Positions 24,901 through 36,900 of a DNA stretch of 64,000 nt are shown here, one piece after another. This DNA comes from Ctenosaura bakeri (lineage: Eukaryota; Chordata; Lepidosauria; Squamata; Iguanidae), in assembly GCA_948474755.1 (NCBI GenBank), contig CAOLHI010000935.1, positions 248,001 to 312,000 on the forward strand, given 5' to 3'. The notes beneath the pieces were generated by a model. That model saw nothing but the letters and a program-made list of their open reading frames with translations. It searched no databases and had not been told where the DNA came from. Both the position numbers and the translations under genes were made by a program. Each line of letters starts with the position of its first letter. The first letter of the stretch is position 1.

Positions 24901-27900
24901 TGCTTTCAGCTTCTAGCCAAAAATGGTGCATGATCACTTATCGCTCCAGGGCCCCGTGCGCACTTACTGTGCATGCAGAGCCTCTGGAGCTGCGGTGCTT
25001 ACGCTTCCTGCCCCAGCGCAGCCTGGGAAAATCCAAGAAGGAAGAGAAGGAGCCCTCACGCTGCCTGCTCGCTAGCAGGCAGCAACTGTGGAGGTGAAGC
25101 AGTGAGGACGCAACAGCCTCTCGCAAGAGGCTGCTCGCACGATCCCTGCACCCCAGTGCCACGAAAAGGTAAGGTGCAAAAGGGGCCCTAGACTAGATAG
25201 GCCCTCCACTTGATCCAGTGTGGCTCTTCTTATGTTCATTTTCTCCTACGACATTGAGCAGAACAGTATCTGAAGTCGAGTAGGAGGACACATTAAGAGG
25301 CCTGCCACTTCAGTGCTCTGTATTAGAATGTATGGTTTAGAATGCTAGTAATTCCATTAAAACCACACAGACACAGACACAGGCAGGCAGACACACACAC
25401 ACCAAATCCAAACCTTCAGCATGTGGGTGGTTAACTATGGCCTTCATATATTGCTGAAACGCAGCATTCAGAATCCTTATCACTGGCTATGGCAGATGGA
25501 AGTTGCAATCTAACAACATCTAGAGGGCCACAGTTGTTCACCTCTGCTTTAGCATATATTGAACATACAATATCCTTGTAGCAACAGCAGGATGAGGAAT
25601 CAGTTCCTTTATATACACCATTCAGTGTTCCTGAGATACCAAGCAAAATCAATCAATCAATCATGAGCCATAGTTCTGAAGATGTGAAATGTTTCCCTTG
25701 ATTCCATAATAGACACATTTCACAACTTCGAAGAATCAAAAATGCAATTTCTAAACAGCCTGGGAATATAGGCAATCAAGTGAGTAGTAAGACAAAGGGC
25801 TTTTCCCCCCCTCAGTTCCCTTCTCCACTTGAAGATATGTGCAAAGCCCAAATGTAACAAGTACCACGAAAGTGAGGGTGTGTATGTATTACCAAACTTG
25901 ACCCTGATACTTCAACTTCATTGCCACTGAAGGCTTCTGGATGAATATACAGGTGATATAAAAGTAGCTTTTTTCTGTAATTATGTTCTCTTTGACCCAC
26001 ACGGTCTAAAATTCCAGCCCGCTAATCATGTATAATGTATATATACCAGTAATCTTGGTCAATGCTCCAAACATCTGACCAAGTGGGCTAAGACTCCATG
26101 AAAACTCAAGCTATACAAATGAAACTGTTAATCTTTAAAATACCAATGAAATTCTTTGGGTAAATCCAGTAGTAATTTAGAGTTCGTGGTTGTGGTGTGC
26201 CTTCAGGATGACTCCACCATATCGTCACCCTATTCTATGGTTTTCTTGACAAGATTTCCTGAGAGGACGTTTGTCATTGCCTTCCTCAAAGGCTGAGAGA
26301 ATATGACTTGCCCAACATCACTCAATGTGTTTCCATGGCTGAGTGGGGTTTTGAATGGTGGTCTCTTGAAGTCCTAGACCATTTCTGCACTATACTGTTA
26401 TAGTGCTATTATTCCACTTCCAACATCTGGTGGAATTCTGGGGTTTGTAGTTTCCAGAGGCCAAAGAGCTCTCTGGCTGAGAAGTTTAAACACCCCTCCC
26501 TAAACCGCAAACCCCAGGATTCCATTGGAGGTTGAAATTGGAATAATAGCACTATAACAGTGTAGTGCAGAAATGCCCTTAGTCTAAGGCCATTTCCGCA
26601 CCAGACTGTTATAGTGCTATTATTCCACTTTCAACATCCTATGGAATCCTGGGGTTTACAGGATTCCATAGGATGTTGAAAGTGGAATGATAGCACTATA
26701 ACAGTATAGTGTGGAAATGGCCTAACACTCTAGCCACTACATCATAGAGTAGACTCATGGAAATGAAGAGTATAAGTTAGTTGTGGCAAACAAGCCCCCT
26801 TCATTTCAGTTGGTCCACCCTAGGTAGGACTAACACTGGACCTTCTCCTTTGCAGTTTTCACCCTACCCGAAAATTTTCTCTCATTTCTCTCTTTACCTG
26901 TGTTCTGTTGGATACTGGTTTTCAGGCATCATCTTTGGCATCTGCATGGGTTGGTGAGGTGGCCGGGGTACAGCAAAGGTTTGCTGCCTTGGTTCCTGAA
27001 GAGCATGGGGGGCAGGTGGAGGGGGGGCTCCCTGCAATGGGCCTGTTGTGGTGGCAACATGGGCAGGAGGCTGCACAGGTACTGCTGGAAGAGGTGGGGG
27101 AGGAAGGGGGCCGCTCTGGAGTGCAGGGGATGCTGGGGTGGTAGGCGGAGTTAATGGCTTGAACCCGGCAGGGGGCTTCCTGTCATAGGCACTGTGCAAA
27201 CAAAGAAACAGAGAGGAGCACAATATAAATCTGGACACAACAGCCATTTACACTGCTTCAACTTGCTGTTCTTGACAGCTCGGGCTTGTTTGCATTTCAT
27301 GGTTGTCAGGAAGTAACAGTTAAGGTTGTTCGCAGCCCCAAGGGAATCTTTGTACTTCAGGCAAGCGACAAACAGGCTGAGTCATAGGGCTCATTTTAAA
27401 ACACTTCTCTCATAATTTTCTCAGAGATAATTGTAACTTCCGATTGTTCTCTCCCTCCCCTAGCTTTTTCTTTCAGAGAATTAAAGCTCATTGTACTAAA
27501 GGTGTGTATGTGGAGGACACCCCCTCCCCATTTCTCCGATAATTAATGATAATTTGTTGTGGTAAGAGAGGCAAACAGGTCTGCCACTTTTCTCAGCATA
27601 CCACCATTTCTGCAGGTTGCTTCAAATGTTAATTTTCCACCCTAAGTCTATAGAAGAAAGCATACAGACATGCTGTGAAGGCCATGAGCACCTGTGTGAC
27701 TGGGATGACATGCAAAGACAGGCATAAGTGATTTTTATGTATGATTGCACACAGAGCTATATACCTTTTTCTCTTCAATGTCTGGAAATTTTCTACATGT
27801 ACTAAGAAGGATATTGTATGAATCAGCCATGACACTAATAAATACTGAGACTGTTATTTCCTTAACAGTACTAGAAGCTTTCCAAATTCCAAGGAAACAG

Positions 27901-30900
27901 CAATTCTTTAGGATACTACAATTACTATGCACACCTAAGACACTTTTGGGATCTACAACCTGGCGGTTGTTGTTGCTGTCCTTTCTACATGCCTTCAGGT
28001 AGGCTCTGATTTATGGCAACCCTATCACAATTTTTTCTTGGCAAGATTCCTTCATGGGAGGTTTGCCACTGTGTTCCTCTTAGTCTGAGAGGAACTTGCT
28101 CATGTGGGTTTCTGTGGCTGAGTGGGGATTTGAACCCTGCTTTTCAAGAGTCCTCATCCAACACTCAGACCATTACATCACACTAGCTTTCACAAAGCAT
28201 AGGGTAATGTTTACTGTTACTTCTCCCACCTGAACTCTCTCTTTAGTCAAGCCATTTGAGTATAGGTAATTATAAGAGCGGTGCAAAAGGGTTTACGCTG
28301 GGATGGAAAAGCTTCTGCCCCTGCAGAAAGAGTTGGATTGCAACACCTATAATCTTTCATCATTGACTATACTCACTAAGGCTGATGGGAGTTGTAGCCC
28401 AACAATATCTGGGCCCCCAGATTTTTTCCATCCCTGGTATAAATAAATATAAATCTGGGTTGTTTTCCCCCAGCCTTCCATATCCAAAAAAATCTGTTCT
28501 TGATGGTCCTATGTTCCCACTCTGTTTACTTGCCCTGTCCATCTATGCCCTGGGCTTGATGTTGTTTACCCATCAGTCCCCCATGTTTGATCCCTACTAG
28601 GGAAGCCCTCAAAGAGCAACTGTCCGGGGAAGTAATTTGCCTTGGAGAACTTAGCAAAGGGCTATTTCATTTTGTTTGGCAAAAAATATCTGAGCCTCTC
28701 CACATTACAAAGTTTTCAATATTCTGCAAAACCAGAGAATACTGCTAAGCTACAATGTAGCCAATGCAAAATCAATACAAATCTTTTTATGATGTTCTAG
28801 ATGTTCTTGCTTTGTCTACCTGCCCATCCTCCCAGACACACTTCAACTTAAAATTGGGTGGACTCTTACAGATATTTTTTTTTTATTCGCATCAGTGAGA
28901 CAAATTGTGACTGTAGTAAATGGCCAATCAAATGTCCTCAGTCCAGTTTCCATGTTTTCCTCCATCCTGTGCTCCCTCCCCAAATACCTAAAGGCATCTT
29001 AAACGTGTATTTCAAATCCCATCCTACCTACCAATAGTTGTAGAGGCACTTTTCTCCATAATTAGCACAGAGGACCTGTTCATGGCTACAGGTGGACAGC
29101 TCAGAAGAAGGGCTGTGGAGTTCCCTCTTGATCTTAGCTGGGGGTGGTGCATGAAGTACCACTGGATTTTTTTAAAAAAAAGTGGAAGAAAATAAACAAA
29201 CATTAATAAATCAGTCAGTACTAATGCATACTCAAGGAAAAATTAATCATCACATATAGGCAACTTGATGTTAATCAGTGTTCCATAGCCAGAAGCATGC
29301 TTGTTGTTGTAGTCATCCAGATGTTACTGTGCCGCAACTCCTGTCAGCACTAGAGAACCACGCATTCAGCATTCCTGTCACAGGACTGTCTGTACATTGA
29401 TGAACACACATACACAGCACTTTCATTCTTGCTACTTGACTTCACAAGTTACTGGTTCTTAGAAAAGCACACCTCTAAGTCTGTATCTGTGAGAATGTGT
29501 CAGTGCTATGGAGGCCTTGTGAATGACATTAAGTTTCCTTGGATGCAATGCACATTCAGCAGCTGCAGTGAGAGATCAGCTGGTGACAACCACAATACTG
29601 GGAAAGGGGTGAAGGAAGGAAAGAATAAGGGTTAAAAATGTGAAAGTTTCCTTGTAACTACCCCAAAGCAGTCATTTATAAGACTGTAACAACATCTAAT
29701 TTCCAAGGCCTGAACACACATGTTTTTGATCAAGCTAGTGTTAAGGGAACAGAAGAGAGCTCAGGATGTCAGACTATATAGAAGGGGGAATTTAGGATTT
29801 ACTTTCGAATCATAATAATAGAAAGAGCTCTGCATCTTGGACAGAAATGCAAGAGAGTGACAGAGTTCATACCATTCTACTCTTCCTACAGTGTTTCCAG
29901 TTTCAGTAACAAGCACAGTGAAGGGCATACTCTACTGAGGTGCTATGCAAACAAGATGACTCTGGAACAGGGTTGAAAATCCTCAGATCCTGGAGCTGAG
30001 TCTGGCTTTCTGGGTCCCAGACAGTCAGCATCCTTCTCCATGGCATCATTATTTGGTTGTTTTCCCAGGTTTTGTGAACCTCCCTGCCCCTTGTTAAGAT
30101 GCCTCTCTTAAGGCTCAGTTACTGGCAGTAAAAGCTTTAAAGTAAAATATCTTGGGATTTTTGGTTCTACTCTTTTTTCCCCTTGGCCCTGCCCACTAAT
30201 GGAATGCAGCCCTGGAGAACTTCTCTGAAATTGAATGTGGCCTCTGGATTGAGGTTCCTCATTTTTGTTCTAGAACAAACTCTGCCACAGCCCTCTACAG
30301 TATGAGAAGATTGGTAACAGCAGATGGGGTTCTATAAGATGCAGCCTGGGAGGGAACAACCTGCATCTGAAATATAGAACTATAACCAACACTTAAAGAA
30401 AAGGGAAGGATATGGTTTCAGTGCATTCTAGTACTCATTCATCACACTATCTCCTTTTGCTCCACAAAAAGGGTCACTCTGAGTACAACATCAAAGTCCT
30501 TGGCCTCTTGCATTTCACTTTATGCCAATGTAATAAAGAAAAAAAAACTATAATAATGTCAAAGGACGACCAGTTTGGATAAATCTCTGTCCTGAGTTGG
30601 CACTGAAAGAAATAAGGGAACTAGGGATGTAACTAGAACATTCAGTTTTGCTATGCTGACATTCCAATGTCCCATTAAGAGGGACTTATTTTCCACACTG
30701 TAATATCAATGCAAAACTTGGCAACAGCAGTCCTCTTTTGAAGATACAAGTGCTACAGCTATGACAAGGGTGGGTGATAAATTACAAAGCACAGAATAAC
30801 CTGCTTGAAAAAAAACCCTACCTTGCCTCAATGAGGGTCATGGCAACTTTCAGCTTAACTGATTCTAAAAATACATAACGCTGAATCCAACAAATGCCTG

Positions 30901-33900
30901 CATTTGGTCACTGGCTAAACTGGTCTTCTCATCCTGATTCTTTTTACATTCTTGCCCCTTGAGTAGGGAGATCACCATGTGGATAGTATTACCCGCATTC
31001 TGCATTTTTACATAAGATGGTATAAGCCCATGACAAAATTGGATGAATGTGGTTTCTGTGCAGGAAGCTTTTAATCAACAGACACTAAGCACATATTGAA
31101 ATGTGTGGCTATTACTAGACTCTTACTACTAGGAGGGCTATTTGATTTAAGCCAGCACTGTATGAAATATCTGAAACTCAAGTTAGCACTGTGTGGAATG
31201 TCTCGGTGAGATTCTGTCTTCAGTGCAACTTTGCTCAATATCAATCCATTTGGTTGACTTTGCAGCAAGACCCATTTCACTGCAAGGGATATATGTTCCC
31301 CTACCAACTGTGAACTTTATGCTAGTAATGCATTAAGATATCTAGCAAGTACCTTGTCATAAGCAGGAGCGTACTGGTATGCTCCAATCTGGATAGTATG
31401 GAATAATTTATTAGGATAGCTTGGGTATATTGGGTTTTATTTTGGTGTAGATGTTGAGAGTACAGGGTCTTTATGCCTCTTCCAGGCTGAACACTTTAAA
31501 GACAAGTTCACATGATACTTTCATCCACATAATGAACACATACAGGCATACATTCTCATGAAGGAATACAGGATGTGGATCATGAATAATGGCTACAACC
31601 AGAAGCTATTTCTGCAACAGCTTCAGCTTCAGAAACTGATGTCACCTTTCTGAACTGCCAGTTTATATATTAATCCACATACTCTGCATGTCCAAGGATG
31701 CTTGGGAATGCGTGTGCAATGTATTACCATGTAAAGTGATCCTTAACGTTTTGCATCAAAGTTGTATCACAATCATAGACAAACATGAACCCTTAGATCA
31801 GTATGGGAGATGTATGGCCTGTGGACCACATGAGACCAGTCCCTCATGTCTTTTCAGACTTTTGGTGAGGAGTAAGAAGAAAGTTTTCTATTCTTTCTTT
31901 CTCTATCTCTTTTCTTGGAACACAATGGTTACAGGCATGAATTTCACAAAAATTCTGATGGAGGTCTATGTGGACACCATATTTTTATCTCCCTATTTGG
32001 AAAACGCTCTTCTTCCCACCCTAAAAATTTGTGAGGGTTTATTCCCTGCCATGCTATAGAAATCATGAAGGCAAGAACAACATATTTGTGGTGGTTTCTA
32101 GGTGGGGGTATCCTGAATAGGTGTAACCCCAATTTTCCCTCACAAGGGAATATTTACTTCCTCAGATGTATTTTTCAGAAGAACTTATGAAGCCCAGGAA
32201 GCTACATTATACTGAGTCAGATGATGGGTCCCTCTAGCTCAGTACTGTCTTCCCTAAAGGTAGAATTAGTGGACCACATACCAAGGACCACACCAATGCC
32301 ACTCCTATGGCTCTGCTAACTCCTCCTTGGAGGCCCAGTCTCCCAAGCCTTTCCATTAAAAAAAAAGCACAGGTCCCCAAGATGGAGGACTGCATTTCCA
32401 GGGATGCAATCTTTGGGCTAAAACAAAGTGTATTCCCCATATGTTGTTCTTGGCCTCAGAGTTCTTAAAATGAAACCAGAAATAACTTTCTGGTTTCAGG
32501 GGCATAAGATGCTGCAAGACCATTGGTGAAACTAGCCAGGATAGTCAAAATCTGAATGGCAGCAACCCTCCAGGCTTTCAGGCAGGATTCTTTCCTAGCT
32601 ATAGCTGAAGATCACTGGTATTACTGGGTGGCTTCCCATCCAAGTATTAACCTAATCTGACATGGCTTGCTTCTAAAATCTGTATGAATTCAGAGTGGTA
32701 TAGTAATACTTTTGTTGGAAACCATAAATGCTGCCCATGGGGATCTGGAGTAGGTGGGAAGCAGGACAGGTGAATCCCACAAGGCCATTCACCCCTCATC
32801 TGCATTGACTGGTAGTAGCTCTCCACGATTTCAAACCAGAGTCCTTCCATCCCTACCTGGAAGTGCTAGAGCCTGAACTGCAGATCTTCTGCATGAGCAA
32901 GGGTCCTTTTTTAGTCTTTGTGTGGGCATCCAGAAAAGAGTAGACCAGTTTAGTCCTGAAGATATTTGGTCTTCCAAAGAATGGATGCAATACAGAAGCA
33001 AGCAAACACTGGAATCATAACCTGTTCTCACACTGCAGTCATCAAAGTGAGCTCATTCATTCTGCAGCTTTAATTTGGAGGCAAGAATTTAGATTAGAGC
33101 TGCAAAGAATGAGCAGTATTTAGAATAGAGGGGGCTGTTCAGTGGACATACGTCCTCTTAAATGCTGAACTAGACACACACAAATGCTGAAGGTTGCTAC
33201 TGGCCCTGATACCATAGCCTCAAGTTCTTCTACTATATATAATTTTTAAACCAACTAATATATGCTTAACCTAATTAATTTCTAAAAGAAGACATTCTAG
33301 GAAAAGGCAAGTGCGTCAGAGTTCTGTACCTAAATAGTGACTGAACAGAACAGCTTGGCTTAGTCGGAAGAGCAGTATTATCTCCACAAAGGCTAAGCAC
33401 ACTGCTGTTGCACCATGAGAGGATCGCTTGGGTCTAACAGCTTCTAGCCTTCACTGCCAATTAGCAGTTTCCTGCATTCTATGTGCAGTGAAGCCTCCTA
33501 GAGATTGGGAAACAACAATTCCTTTTGGGCAGTCAGATAAGTTCCAAAAATGAACCTTTAGTGCCAAATTGGGGCTTCTTCCAGTTCAGTTTTGTATTGG
33601 TGAGCAGCATTGCTGATCTAGGAATGCCTTTAGGATCTAGGAAAATAGTACTGGAATGTTTAAATTTTGTTTTGTTAGTGGGCAGAGGCAGTAGGGACAT
33701 TTGATAGGGACTACAGCTCCTACAATATCTCAGCCAATGTAACTGCAACACCAAAATGGCTAGCGGATTTGAGAGGTTTTCTGTATAAAATGGTATTTGC
33801 CCCACCCTCCAAGCATTGGGGAAAAAATAGTAACAGCAATTGCATTTCTCTATGTAATTTCCTTTGGACTGTCCTTTGGCATTTCAAGTGTTAATATCTC

Positions 33901-36900
33901 CCCTCCTCATCCCTCCCTAGAAATTGCCCTCTGTCCTCTTCCACTCATCCTCCACATCCCCCACTTCTTATTAGGCCGGCCCCAGCTGAACAGCAAACAG
34001 CAGGAAACTCACTTTGGAGGTATTCCAGCTGTCAGTCAGAGGCATGTTTCTTTCCAACAGTCTCTGTGTTGTTTGAACGGTTGTTTTTCTGCCAGCAGCA
34101 CAATGGGGCTTAGTTATTCATTGAAGAAGGGGGAGGGAAAAAAAAACCTCTGCAAGCAGGCACCGCCCTCCATTCACAACCAATTTGGAATACTCCATCC
34201 ATTCACAAAAACACAAAACAAAACAAGAAAGAACACTTCTCTCCCCGCAGCTGAGCGCTACCAATCAGGAAAAGGGAAATGACACTTAAGATCATAACAG
34301 AGACCAGCTGTCCTGCACAGAGGAGCTTGTGCTGTGGGCAACGTTTATGTAAGGAATTCAAACACTGCAGGAATAGCCTGCATAACTAGGAGGGAGTCAG
34401 CCGCTCTACAGAGTTCACTGCAGACCCAACAATTGTGCAACCTCACTTGCGGCAGAGAGGTCCGGAAATGCCCTTTCGCAGTGGGGATGGGGTAGGAGTG
34501 GGGGGTAAAATTTATTTTAAAAATTAACTTCTTTTCTCCAAAACAGTGGCTACCTAATGCACAGAAACTAGTTTTTTAAAACACTCCTCATGCCTTTCTG
34601 GGCCTAGATTCCATCCACAGCTGCCGGTCCTGCAGCATTTCCATTTAATGAGAAGCATTCAGAAGCTCCCATTATCCCCAGACTTGCTTGAGTGCTAGGA
34701 GCTGGGGCATAATGTGGCAAGCACGCTGTTCAAGGCAGTAGCCAGGAATCAAGAGGGTTCTGGAGGAGACAAGAGCAGAAGTAATCAGAACTTGGAAAGT
34801 TAATGAGGCACCTGCATATCACAGGAAAGATGAGAACCTCAAAGCAGTGGTTGCCAAACCCAGGCCATTTCTGCACTAGACTGTTATAGTGCTTTTATTC
34901 CATTTTCAACATGCTATGGAATCCTGAGGTTTGCAGTTTAGGGAGAGGCCCCTCAAAGGCCCCTGCCTAAACTGCAAACCCCAGGATTCCATAGGGTGTT
35001 GAAAGTGGAATAATAGCACTATAGCAGTCTAGTGCGGAAATGGCCCCAGATCCTTAGATGTTGGACTACTCTAATTCCCATCACTCCAAAACATTGTTGT
35101 CTGTGTAATCAACAACAACAAAAACAAACAAAAAATGAAAAACTAAAGCTGGATTTCGTAATGCCACCAGAAATGTTTTTGTTGGGTATTATGGATAAAG
35201 AATTGGATAGTAAATATAGATTACTTCTTTGTTACATGATAAACAGCAGCAAGAATATTGTTTGCTCAAACTTGGAAATGGACTGAAGCACTGATGACAA
35301 AAGCATGTACTGTTAAGATTGCCGAGTTAGCCCAAAATGCCTAACTAACGTGGGTTTTAAAGGATGAACCAACTGAGGATTTTTTGAATGACTGGAAATC
35401 ATTCATAGACTTTTCGAGCATAAAGAAATCTAATGATGCAATAATTAATGGGTATGGTTATTAGTAATTCTAGTAGGATTACTTAGGTGGACCTGTAATG
35501 GTAGAATAATATATTTTTTCTTTTTTTATATATTATAGTTTGGCTTGCAGGGGTCAGAGCCCTTTTGTGATTTAGTAAATTAGTGTTTAGGATTTAGCTA
35601 GTTAGTGTTCAACATTTTAGCTTAATGTGTTAGCACTATGTTTTAGTTTGATTCTTCTTCTTCTTCATGAATGTATATTTCTTGGACCATGACTCTAACT
35701 ATGAATTTGATTTTCCCCCACAACTAATAAATAAATAATCTAAGAAAACCATTGTTGGTTGTGAACTAGTAGTCCACAGTATTTGAGGCCTAAGGTTGGA
35801 AAATGCTGCTCTGACTGTGATCCCTTTCTCTCTTTAATTTAAGTGGGGACTGCTCCTGAAAAGCATTCAGAAGTTACAAGCAGTCTGCTTAAGTCCCATT
35901 AAACCTCTACAAATTGCACAGGCTCCTAATTAACTTCTGTGCACAATTCAAGTTTGTGATTTTAACCATGAAAGCTCTCATCTCCCTATCTCAAGGCTAC
36001 TACAGAGTGTCAAGGCTACTACTGGCTTCATTTGTCCTCCCACTATTTCCAATCTTGATGTACAGGATGAAAAACCCCATCCACCTCACCCAGTGACCGT
36101 GTTGCAGGGCTGGAAACAATGGGATTTAGTATCAAACTCATCAGGAGAACATCAGGTGGGGGAATGCTGGAGTAACTAAATAATTCTTTTTTTTTCTTGT
36201 ATACCTTTTGTATCTGTGAAGATCTAACCCATTACTGGCAAGAGCAGTCTCTGGAGCCTTGCTAACCCATTACTGGCAAACAGCAGAAAAGTGCTTTCTG
36301 GCGGACGCTGCCTGAAACACATACATTGATGCCAGCACCCAAAGGAAGAGATCAGTGCCTTGAAGGCATGTATTTGTGTATGTATATGTGCATATGTCAG
36401 AGAAAGTGTACATTCCTATGTCCTCACTATAATTAGAAGCAGGAAAAGCAAGCAAGCCGTACAGCTGTGGGATGTGTTCTGACATGCTGAGGCAGGCAGG
36501 TAGCCAGGAATGTGGCACTCCTTGGGACAGGAGGCATCAAGGGCTGTGGTCTTGCTTACCTGTGCCTGGGCAACCAAGCAAGACAACTGGGCTGAAATAG
36601 CACCAAGAAGGCCACCAAAATATCCCCTCGCCCAGCATTTTGTGCCACTGCACTGCTCTGCCTCCTTCTCAGATGCCATCATGGCAGAAACCTGCCTGCC
36701 TGCCTGTCTGTCAGTCAGTCACAGGGGTTAGTCTGGGTCATTTTTGCACCACTGAGATGTGTTGAGATACAAGATGTAAGATGATAAAAGCAGGAATTGG
36801 TGTGCCCAGTGTTTTAAATGGAAACTCTCACAGCCTCTTACCATTTGATCCACTATTGCAGGAGATGGGAACTGAGAGCCAAACCATCTGAAGGGCCAAA

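Larger units (their letters stand above)
20787..26897 (-). other. ETV5: ETV5 intron 7 (6.1 kb)
   Basis: Repeats listed separately include a GC-rich DNA element (24768-25187), family 2 elements, a SINE and two adjacent MITEs. About 21.5-23.65 kb and 23.85-24.76 kb show no gene or named repeat. Around 23.4-23.6 kb is A/T-rich with poly-T runs. Confidence 0.85.
27192..29031 (-). other. ETV5: ETV5 intron 6 (1.8 kb)
   Basis: Holds a reversed SINE (27968-28190) and a family 2 element (28325-28440). The 27250-27560 part, next to exon 7, is repeat-free and rich in homeodomain-like ATTA motifs. Nothing else is recognised. Confidence 0.85.

Noticed and set aside
33797..34282. 161-codon open frame on the plus strand
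   Set aside because: Low-complexity composition and no similarity recognised; the DNA is more likely non-coding regulatory sequence.
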